64,000 nucleotides of DNA from Phoronis australis. Its lineage: Eukaryota; Phoronida; Phoronidae. Positions 25,101 through 37,100 of the stretch are shown here, one piece after another. The stretch covers positions 1,097,207-1,161,206 of the forward strand of contig NMRA01000044.1 in NCBI GenBank assembly GCA_002633005.1, in the 5' to 3' direction. The position numbers were made by a program, and so were the translations under genes. The notes below the pieces were generated by a model, which was given only the letters and a program-made list of their open reading frames with translations, was not told the origin of the DNA and searched no databases. Positions within the stretch are counted from its first letter, which is position 1. Each line of letters opens with the position of its first letter.

Positions 25101-28100
25101 AAATGCAGAATCTAGGACATAATCACCAACATACGACCAAATCTTAGCTCTGGCAAAGAGAACAACGTTTAGATGAAACAATCCTTCATATTTAAGAACT
25201 ACCTAAGAGTAAAAAATTGCCAGTTTGGGACAGTCTCTGAAATTTGCAACATGGAATTTCAAGCAGAAAATGATTTTTTTATTCTAAAGACTGATACATG
25301 GTGGATCATGTTTATCAAACTTGGGACACTGCATTTGTGTATCAACAGAATCTATAATTGTCAAAAATAGCTACTAACGAAACTTTTTCATGTGTCCTCG
25401 CAGTGTGCCCTATCAAGGAGCATGATCATTTTTAATTGATGGTAATTTGTGAATTTGTGACGGCCAATGTTGTCTATTTCTAAAGTTTGGTACAAGTTCT
25501 GACCTTGCGCAAAATACTTAATTTTTGCAGTCCCAAACTGGAGAATTTTCACCGTAATCCCAACGTGTTGTATAAGAAGATGTCCCAACTGCAACGAGTA
25601 GACCTAAGACAGACACGAGAAAAGGTAGTGTAATTATGTCCTTAGATTGTAATGCATGGTGATATCTCACAGTCTTGCTTGATCTTGCGTCAATGGTAAA
25701 TAATAAAACAACTATGGATTAGATAAATGAAAAGTTGAAGCAAATCTCAAAAATGAAAGGATCTGATGCAAATTGCTCGACTGACAGCTTAACTATAAAA
25801 ATTGTGCGAACAAATTGAATTGCAGACAAACAATCCCTGTGAACTACTTGACATGTAGACAGACAATCCCTCTGAACTACTTGATTTGCATACAAACAAT
25901 CCCTTGAACAACTTGAACTGCAGACAAACAATCCCTGTGAACTACTTACGGACACAAATTCGTTGAGCGTCTCAAAGATCTGTATGACCAAATCTATAGT
26001 GGAGGAACTGATGTTGGAATAGAGCACACTCATGAACTGGCAAGTCTCAGCCACAATGTTAATAGTCTTGATGTTGTCAGGTTGATCGCGGAGATAATTC
26101 TGGAAATTAATAATCATACGTGTGGTTCGCTACCAATAGTTTTCCTGGAACGTATCCACACCATGGCTGATACGAATGACTGTCATCGGACCATGTGTCA
26201 TTTTTTGTTACACGGAGTGACTAAAACTTTGTGAAGAAACGCATGCTGTCATGTGACACATGCCATTGGTCAAATGGAACAAGCTTTTTAATCTTGAATT
26301 AATACAATTTTACCAACTGCCAAAATAATAACTTAGCACCACTTTGAACGCTGCATTTTTGGTTCGTTGGAATATTTTACTAACTGCTATAAAAGGTTAT
26401 TTGAATTGTTTAAATTTTAGCCAATTTCTATAAAATGAAACTAATTAAAACAACAAATCCTCATGGCAAAATACGATATTAATTAGCCAGGTAGGTTTTT
26501 GTCCAGAAGACATTATGTCCATCTATTTCAAGCCTTATTATGTGTCTGAGTCCTTTCATTGGCCCTACCTGAATGCTGGAGTTCTGTCCATCACACATGG
26601 CAGCCAACACTCGCAGTACCAAACAGATGTTCCCCTCATCTTTGTACTCCAAACCCGTAAGAACATCGTCTTCATCATCACCTACACCAACCGTTGGTCG
26701 AAGGTTGTTTGCACCCTAAATAAACAGATCACAGCTTAAAGACCCATTCATTCTGTCTTGCACAAGTTTCAAAAAGATGATAAGATTTTTATGCACAAAT
26801 GAATTTAAAGAACTAGTTTTGTCACGTATCAAAAACAAATTTCGATTCAGGCAACTTTTTATTATAAGTAAAAGCCTCAGCTTGCTTCTTAGTAAGTGCT
26901 TTCTGGGTTTGGGAATAACTGACAGTCAATCACATTAATTGTTATTGGCCATAATATAAGTACAAAGTTCAAAATCAGCGCATATGTAAACGACATACAT
27001 GATCAAAGTTTCGGATTATTGTCTGTAAACCATTCTCAAGAAAAAAAGACAAAAGTTCACGATATTCCAATCAGGTGACTAAGGTGAAGATCAGACTGTA
27101 CAGGTACAGTCAGTGGTCACTGCTTGAAACCTGAGTCACTTAGTTAACTTGACCCAGATGGTCATTCCGTGCCCCAAATATGGTCGGAAGTGTAATAATG
27201 TGATGTCAGTTCCCTCTAAGCTCAGAATCACTTCCAGTCCGAGTCATGAAAGAACAATTTGAGACTAGTTTTAAATAAAATGTGTCCTAAATCATGCTAT
27301 TTTTTACGGAAGAGAGAGTTACAGTACACAACTAATCTTTAAAAAAGGGTTAAGAATTTGAAAAGCGGCTTCGGCAAACTCCATAATTTCTACTCAACAC
27401 CAAAATTAGACTTAAACGGCACTAAATCTCCATGTAGCCAGACACATATATGTGTGTATGCATGCCCTTGTTTTTCTTCAGCAATTAACCCCACCACAAC
27501 ACAACCGACGCCATACCTCCACCTTGATTTCCATCAATTCATGTTCTTTGGCTTTGTTGTCAATAGCTGTATACATGTCGTGTATGCCGCCATTACTCAG
27601 TTTCTGGATAAGTGTTTGGTGTTGGCTCTTCTCAGGAGGCGAGGGTGCAGACAGCAGCGACATCTTGGACTCTGAACAAAATCAAAAGACGGTAAAATAT
27701 CACCAATTTCGGACAAAACTAATTGCCAAAATTGCACAATTTTTGCTTTTCAAGGGCTCTAAGATTGTACAGTACTGTTGTGATTTTTTGTTGGTAACTA
27801 TGGCACAAAATTTGGATATAGCAAAGTACCATATTGCTGCTGTATATCAATTACGGAAAAGTGAGAAAATAAATTTCACTTGTCCGCCATATCGAGCGTT
27901 TAATTGGTGAGATTTCACAGAAATTGGCTTTCAAACTACACCTGTAGTTCTGAAAAATTGAATTGTACAATAATTTGTAACGGGAAAAGATGATATAGTA
28001 TGTAAAACATGTGTATTATTGTGACAGCAGATTCAGTTGGTAGAAGAAACACTTTTTGTCTAAATTTATTAATTTATTAATTTCTAGGGTCTGCTTCTTC

Positions 28101-31100
28101 TGGGCAATCTCTTCAGAGAATAAAACATTGGTCAACCCAAGGTGGCAGACACAAATATGTATTTCTCAATATACAAGACAAAATACGACAAAATGCCACA
28201 ATACAGATAATGAAGCAGGCTGAATTGGGAACTTTAAAAACACAAAATAAGATATTCAGAGTCTTTTAATACTTAAAGTGCCCACATTCCTTCCTCAGGG
28301 AGACCGTCTGCTGCATACAGTTCACTATGACATGGCCGGAGTACGCAATACCGCAGCCATAAATAAAATAAATTAAAGCAGTAAAAATCAAATATCGAAG
28401 AGTTCAAATTTCAACATCTTAGATTGGATTACTTACAGCATTATACATCACAGCTGCAGTTCTTTTGCCAAAGTTAAAGTATGATCATGAGATGGTAAGG
28501 ATAAAAAACTTAAAAATACACAGCATTCAAATGAAAAAATTAGAGAAATTACCGGATGTAGCAAAAAACTGCTAAAACTCTGTCCTTCTTGGTATGAATG
28601 GATTGAAAAATTGTAATTCAAAAGGAATTTTTCATTAAAACTGTAGAGTTGAGGTTTTATACCGTTAACGTGCTTTCCCGCTTCATCAAATGACTGTTGA
28701 GGGGTGAGCAAACTGCGCCGTGACGTGGGTCGACTACCCGTCTGAACACTTCTTAGACTGAGAGAGTGATGGGCCTGAAAGAGACACGAACCATACCTCA
28801 CATGTCCTCAATAGATACAGTTATTTTAATAAATAACGAAGCAGTGCGCAAAGTCAATTCAACTCACTGTAAATCTATTTTAAGGAAAATGGGTGTAATA
28901 TCTCTGTACCTGCAGTCCCTCGAAATATCCTTCTTCACTAAGATCAAGTATATGGAAGGGACAAAGACAGGAAGCAATGAGACGACGCTTGGGAACAGTA
29001 CGTTGTTCTAAAATGGCATGAAAGCCGAGTGTTCCCCTTAATGAGTCATCTTCGAAAAAAGCATGATTTCAAGCTCTATCACGGAAAAATGATAGTAACA
29101 GTATAGGACAATAGCAGAAGTTATATTTTTGTGGGAAAAAGATCATGAAATGAACAGCACAAGTATATCAGGAGTAACTATTAGCGACGCTTCACAATTA
29201 TCAGCATTTTGTGCACCAAATTTGCATCTAAGACATGAAGGAAGTTGAGCCCTGCAGCTTGTGAAGCTTTTTAATGTAACTATGATTCTTCGACAGGAGC
29301 ATAAAGTCCTTTTACACAATTTAAATAAATCTTGGACAGTTCTAAAATAAGGTCAACACTTTTGTACACTTTCGGAAAGAGGTATGGTTGTTAGGAGAGT
29401 GTACAATTGGTACCTGCGTGAAAAATGATTATAACTGTGAACCGACATATATATCTGGTGTCGGATAGTTACGTGTTCAATCAGAATGGTTCATTGTGCT
29501 TTCTGTATACTTCATCATGTGCCATCTGGTGGCGAGCCGTACATACCAAGGAGTGTTGTTGGCTGAGAGGCCCTTCATAGACTATCAAATACAGTAAAAT
29601 ATCTCCAATTTCGGACAAAAAATAATAGTAAAAACTGTCCCCTTTTCATTTTTCAAGTGCTTCTAACATGCTTGTGAATGTCCACCATTTTCAAATCATT
29701 GTTTGGTGGTTAATATATATATGTTATAGAACTTGAACATGGAAAAGCACTAATTTGGTGCAGCACATCTGTTATAATGGAAAAATAAACAAAATTTCCC
29801 TTGTGGCACCATATAGCATCCCAAATTGGTGAAATTTTATTGTAGCTTCTGTTAATCGGAACTCAAAAATCTCCCTCATTCTTTACCATGAACTTTCTGA
29901 TGCATGACCTCACAGGTAATACTAACGCTTAATAAACGCATTCCTATGCAGGACAGGTGAAGATCATAAACCAGACTTGGAAATATTGAGTGCGACCATC
30001 ATGCGTGAGCGCAAAACATCGGAGTGTGGGAAAAACACTTGTATATCAATCAGACACGTGGAAATTCAAAGCACACAAAAGGCCCATTTTTCGTCTTTTT
30101 ACTAACACACATTTCCCAAACAGTACTCTTCCATTTTTACAAATGCATGGAATGAACACATGCACCAAACTTAGGTAACCATCCGACTGCCTGCATGTTG
30201 ATATTACGTGACAACACTCTGTGCAGCATTTTTCTAATTGACACGCAGTTAGTATTAAAAGTTCATTGTGCTCGGGCATTTACTCAGGAAACGAACCTTT
30301 TCATCCATCCAGCAGATTGAGTCTAATCAACTGGTTGTTGCACTACGGTGCAATATCATCAAATTTGGACAAAATTAATTGCCCAAAATTGCACTTTTTC
30401 ATTTTCAGGGGTTTCTAACATTGTTGCGACTGCACACAATTTTTCGAAATATCTTCTGCTGATTGCTATATAGCAAAGCATCAATCTCGTACAACATAAT
30501 TTATGAGAAAATTCCATCCGTCTGCCACATCGGGTCCTAAAATGGTGAGATTTTACCATAACCATCAGTTCTTGAGAAATCCCGATAGTTGTTTGGGATT
30601 CACCCTTTGGCTATCATGGTAATCACAGAATTTTACTTGATGCCATACTTATCAACACAAATTGGCAAAGTTCACATTGTTTTTCACCCTCAGCTAAAAA
30701 ACTAAATCCAGTTGATTACACTCAAAACAACATAATGACTGTTGACACAGCTGCAAATCAGAGTGCAGAATTAATGCGTTGGTCATGGCTGACACACAAC
30801 TGTCCTGTAAGCGACTGCAGTTAGTTTTTGTGCCATCTGCACAGACCAAGGTGAAACCTTCTCGTCAGTGAGACCTTACCCGCAGGGGGTCTGATCTACG
30901 CGCCATCCTTGCTGATTGCTGAACATTGTAAATTGCCTAAAATTGAGGAGGAGTTGAGGATTTGTCTAGGAACTGCGAAACAGTCATGTTTAGTGCTTAC
31001 AAGACTGCAAATAAAGTAATTCCCAGCATTTAAACCTTGAAGTGGTTACAAGCACACTTTAAGTCAAAAAATAACTGAATTTAGGACACTTGCTTCTGTA

Positions 31101-34100
31101 GTTCTGGGGCTTGTTCATCATGAAAGAGACTTAGAAAACAATAATTTGGTTTTTTGCTCTCCCTTTCACAGTTGCTGAAAATGGTTTGAACACTTCATCT
31201 ATTAATTACGAGTGCATCAGAGTCTAGGTTTCTTTTAGAAATTATCTCTGTCAGTAACTAGCAGTTATGTACTATATTCTCAGAGACATAGCACTCTTGC
31301 TCATGGAAATTTAATCTTTTTTTCAAAAATGGCTGCGTGGCGTGTGGTAATACCTTAATTTCTAACTTAATTATTCTTAAGTTCCTTTTCATGCAACAGG
31401 CCTGAGATATATTCCTGACTTGTGCTTTAAATCTGACTCCGTATAAAAATATGTTTCAAAAGAGCAGTTGTCTGCAGTTACATAAAATTCATTTTGTTAA
31501 ATTAATAGCCCTCTGTTGGTGAAGACTATTACTAGAGGGAGATAATCATGTGGAAACCAATAGATGGCAGTGTCATCTGGTGGTAAGTCAAATCCATATC
31601 CATCAGGTCATCCAAACGGTAACGATATTCATCCTATCAATATGTGCTAAAGAATGGAGTTGAGAAGTCTTCGAGATATCAATTCATTAAATTACATGTT
31701 CTATGGAGGTTACATTCAAAATTTCTGACCTCCATGGCTTTGCGTCCAACAGTGGACGCATTCTGGAAAGACTTGGCTTGCGTAGCAGCCTCCTTCAAGC
31801 GCGCCTCATGCTGGGCGGCCAGGGCTCGTCGTTCTTTGATGGAGACAGCGGACAGCTGGAAGCGACATCTGATGGCATAGAAGAACGACTCTTCTTTGGT
31901 ACCAGTAAAGTAGTCCAGCATGGATTGCTGTTGGTGAAACAGAATACATTCTCAGATCCTGATGCAGACTTCTTGTCATCCACATGGCTGGTTTCCAAGA
32001 CACACCATGAGTCGGTTTTTAAATTATTTCATAATTACTTTAAACTAGACAACTGTTGCTTTGGAAAATAATTTGCACATACTAGGACAATTGGTGAGAA
32101 GGCTTTGTGAATGATAATACAATAACAGTAAACTATAATCACAAATAACAACTTCTACAGCTTGGAATTACTCATGCAGCTGTATTTACGGAGCTGCGAT
32201 GGATAACACGTTATTCTTTAGAATTGTTCAATTGGTGGATCATGCGCCACAATGACAGCAATTAGAAAAAAATGGCTAATCGTACTTAACGATTAAGATA
32301 TCCAGCTTCAACATTTCCCATTTTTGAACTTCTCTTTACCTCACGTAAAAGCTACTCCACCTTCTAACTCAGTCTGTCACTTTAGTTGCCACATTCCGCA
32401 ACATATTGTCACAACACTTGACATCTTTTAAAAAAGCTTAAAACCAATTTCCTTTCGATTGTCTTCACATAATATTTCCATAGCAATATGACAGAGATGG
32501 CATTTTGTAATTCATAGATAAACATACCCATTACACACCCTCTCTGTCTCACCTGAACATACCCATTACACATCACTGTCTCACCTAAACATACCCATTA
32601 CACACCACCTCTGTCTCACCTGAACATACCCATTACACACCACCTCTGTCTCACCTGAACATACCCATTACACACCCCCTCTGTTTCACCTGATAAACAT
32701 ACCCATTATACACCACCTCTGTCTCACCTGAACCTTTCTGTTGGCGTTGTACAGCATCATGGACATGAACGCCAACACCTCTCTGACAATGTTATCACTG
32801 GGGCGACCGAGGTGCTCTAGGACACGGATGGCTGCCTTGTGGTCATTGAGTGTGTCCTGCACATCAGCCAACAGTTTCACTTGTCTGGAGATGACATAAA
32901 TGAAATGTTATCAGGCACTGAGAAAAAGCAATTTGCATAGTGCGAACAACGTGCCACAGCAACTCAATAGAAAGACAAAAAAGAAAAACCAATATCAGGC
33001 TCCAATGGAACTATATAAGTGCTGGTGTAGACGATATACGTGAGAGGACACTCAGGTGAGCTTAAGAGATAATAGCCCTTGAGAGCAACATGTCAGTGGA
33101 ACCACATTCCAGGCTCAGCTATTCAGCTATCCATAGGGGGTAGTAATATATATCTTCTCAATAAACCCGCTGTTAAGCTGTGTATAGTTACGCAGTTCAG
33201 GGTTCACAAAGAACTGTTTTGACTGACCTTGCATGTCAATTTCAAAACGACTATTGTGTGTAAAGGAGACCCCTGATTTACAACCATCCACAAAATTCTA
33301 AGCCACAATGCAAACTAGGTACCCCCTCCAAGCCCACAATGTTAACATATGCAGCTTGTAGCCATGGAAAAAAGTACCTGCTGGCTCCACGAAACTTGTC
33401 ATGTAGCAGAAAAGTAAATATTTACTGCACATTTCCTTAGTACTCGTACATTGACGTATGACTTGTACACATTTTAGACAAAAAATTCAAGCAAGTTATG
33501 GGCTCAGGGTACTCAAAAAACTCCATTCGAAAACTGATAAATTTCATGGCAGCCTTCAGATAAACTTTAAAAATTTGTGTTTGAATCATACGATAAGATA
33601 AAATAAATATTGCGTCTGAGTCTAAGAAGAGTATAGTTTGGAGATTTAGATCATGGGAATTCGAATTGCATTGGTCCCATTTTCTATCTTACAATCCGCC
33701 AACTGTTGGGGTAGTATGTAGTCCATATCTAGGTCACAATCAATGACCCCAGCAAGAAAGATCTAACACTGAGTCTGAGCTCAAAATCTCGAGTTTTTAC
33801 AAGAGGTTGTAACATGAATCTAAGGGTCATCGAGTACAAACATGGACTAGACACTCATCTGTATAAACTGTGACACACTAGAGCATGGAATAACAGACAT
33901 TTATCTCGAATTTTATTCGAAGTGAAACAGATAATGTCAAAAATAACATCGAGTTCAATTCGGAGTTTGGAGAAATTAGACTCAAGTTCTGAATTCCACA
34001 TTCACGAGATAATCTTAACCACTAACTTCTTAACGAAGCGGTTGTTCCCCTTGAGCTGCCAGTTTTCGGGTAACTTCCTCTCCTCGTTGTGAATCATAGC

Positions 34101-37100
34101 TCGTAGGATCTGCAAGGACTTGACGTCCAGCTCCTCGCGCTCCTGACGCACCTTCTCTGTGGGGGTGCTGTGAGCAGCCGATATACTGAAAATGATGAGA
34201 TTTCGAAATAATGTAATTCAGCAAATGAATCATAAAGTAAAATTGTCAGTACTTATCTCCCTTGCAGCCGATATACTGAAAATGATGAGATTTCGAAATA
34301 ATGTAATTCAGCAAATGAATCATAAAGTAAAATTGACAGTACTTATCTCCCTTGCAGCCGATATACTGAAAATGATGAGATTTCGAAATAATGTAATTCA
34401 GCAAATGAATCATAAAGTAAAATTGACAGTACTTATCTCCCTTGCAGTTGATATTCTCAACTCACAATCACTACTACTCATAAAGTATTTCTGAAGAAAA
34501 AATTAATGCAATCTCTATTCTAGTCAAAAACCACAGCAAAATCTTTTAAATTAACTTTGAAATGATTTTTCATTTCGTTCTTCAGGCTTTTCGCCACAAC
34601 TTAACTGAAGCTCCACAAATAATGACAAAATTTGTTAACCTTCTTTTAAAACTGAATGCGCAACAATCGCACGTACTAAAATCTTAACTGCAAGTTAATA
34701 ATCAGTAATAAAAATGATAAAGACTATTCAAAACAAAGGTTTGTGAATTACAGAAACCTAAAACCACAACACCGTTTTGTGTACAGACATCTTCTTCCAG
34801 GTCATATTTACTACTGTGTGAGCAAACAAAGCCCTGAAAACAATGTGATTATAAAAATACAACAGAGTAAAGGAACAAACTAATTGCGCAAATAAATAAT
34901 TATTACACAATAAGGCACCCTGTCCCTGGGCGGGAATATCTTGAGCGGGTCGAGGATACCAAAAGCATAACAACGACCTGGTAATTGTTTCCAGCAAAAC
35001 AATATTTACAAAAATTGGACAAATAAAAAAACAGGTTCGCAACTCCTATATCGTCATATGACTTCCAGGCACATTGAACTCAACGTCCTCAGAGGGGGTA
35101 ATGTAACACCTACATGCTGAAACGTTTGTGGATCCAGGAGGCATACCGCGAGTGAGTAGTGACATTTTTTCCCATCATGCAACAGGTCTCATGCGTTAAT
35201 ACAGTGAGTCAGTGTTCGCCCAAGACAACATAACACTAGGGTCCAGTGGATCCAGCTTTCAAAAACACTGGGGTCCATTTCTCAGTTCCTTAAGGACTTG
35301 GAACAGGCCACAAATGATTACGCTAGTGTAGAAAGATGCACAGTGTACAATACAAACCAAAAGTATCCAAACAAAATGACCCCTAATTCTCCGTCGTGAT
35401 GGTTGGATGGAATATCAATTCATCGTCTCGTGACCGAGAATAAAGGGAAATAACAGGGAAGATAGTTAGGTGGCTAAGCTATTTCATAATCAGAATTTTG
35501 ATACCATAATAGTTATTACCAGTAATTAGTAATTTTTGATGTTAAGAGAATTAGTGGTCGTGTCAGGAACGCGGTATTTTGTCGGATTTAGTTTTATCTT
35601 GTACTGTGTGTTGGAAAGAAGGTGAATGCTGCATGCTTCTAATGACGGAAAATATAACAAGATTATCAAGAAATGAAATGGATGTTTTCAATTCCTTAAG
35701 TTTTATTTCTTACAAATTCCCAAAAATGCGTTCGAGGTGATGCAACAATAAACTAAATATGAGCCTTATTTAACTCAATTGTCAATTGCAACGCAGCCTC
35801 GGGTGAACTCTGAGAGATGGTCGATATTCTATGACTGCCCACGCTGGGAGCAGACGATATGTTGGAAACAATGAGGAAATTCAAATAACTGCTCTGCCAG
35901 CTGAAAATTTAATTTTTCATTTTTAAAATATAAGTCTAGTGGCAAATAAAATAAGACAAAATCTTGGCCATGCATCACTCCAATCACCAACAGCTGTTGT
36001 TCACAGATGGCGACTGACAAGTAGGGAGACGTGTTATTTCATTATCAGCACTGACCATGCTGGTAAAAACAAATAGACATTATAGGAACTGATATGATGT
36101 GAATTGTGTCGGCGTGTACCGATTTGACGAAACTTGAAAAATAAAAATGAAATCAAAAAGATGGTAAAACATGCTTCTAAACCAACATAGACGTGACAAA
36201 CTTTAAAAAGGTAGACTTAAGGTTTCATTGTTTACGGATATATTTTGAGGACAGAATTTGGGGGAATATTTAATATCAAAGCTTCAAGGACTTTCACACT
36301 GTATTCTGTTTAGTAACAACAACAACATCAGCCAGTGTTGTAAGAAGGGATGGCAAAGAAACCCTGGTCAGGAAACACAGAAAGCTGCAAAAGAAGTCAT
36401 AAAAAGTCATTCTCATTTTCTTACCCGTAAGACAGCTGTGTCAGCGAAATACTTGAGAAAATGGAACAATTGTTTGTTAAAACCAGGAATGCTGTGGTAA
36501 GATGCTTCCTATCAAATCCATCATTATTTTATAATTTAAGAGTAAATCAACGAAAAACTTTTAAGACATGAACTAAATGAAGTTTTTGTATTTTATTACT
36601 AGGTAGCCGAACACAACATCAAAGATTGGTACGAATACAACATGTATCTCCGATCAAACATATTCAATAAGTGTAAAAACTCAGTGACTGTTTACCTTTT
36701 AATCTGAAATTGTCATTGAACCATAGACACGAAATGAAATGCAACAATGCTTTTTAGTAAATTCAGTGGCATTTCTACTCACACTACAGCATTCCTGCAT
36801 CTTCAACCATCTAGTTCATATTAAGTGGTCATTCATTCCAAAGGAGCTACAAACCTCCACTTGTGACTGTAAGGACTCTTAATGTGATTATAAAACTGAT
36901 GTCAACTTGTTTGTACGATTTTACACTCAAATATGCTCACTGCCTCAGTCATCAAAAAGAGCCAGCACGTTCCCTCACTGAACAAAGTCAGAGATGTCTC
37001 GAACAGAGCCACAGTAGACAACAAACACTAAAACATACTGTGTTGATGATGTCACACCCATTGCTGCTGTTCTTTTGTTAGTAGTGATGGCCCACTACTG

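Larger units (their letters stand above)
28775..30879. other. Intron 27, holding two MITE-like elements
   Basis: Apart from the elements at 29590-29844 and 30344-30561, 29522 holds a CATCTGGTGGCG (CTCF-core-like) motif. No exon seen. Confidence 0.45.

Noticed and set aside
25719-26117. 132-codon frame with repeated CxxVVxRDCLS units
   Set aside because: Exon 31 read through its donor into the tandem array.
31703-32071. 122-codon + strand frame
   Set aside because: Antisense of exon 25, with no splice sites of its own.
32521-32729. CRISPR array (six 35-bp repeats)
   Set aside because: The units are contiguous with no spacers, and the context is an animal intron.
36258-36500. 80-codon + strand frame kept in both segment copies
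   Set aside because: The copies are probably alleles, so conservation between them is not evidence of selection, despite the 3-base indel.
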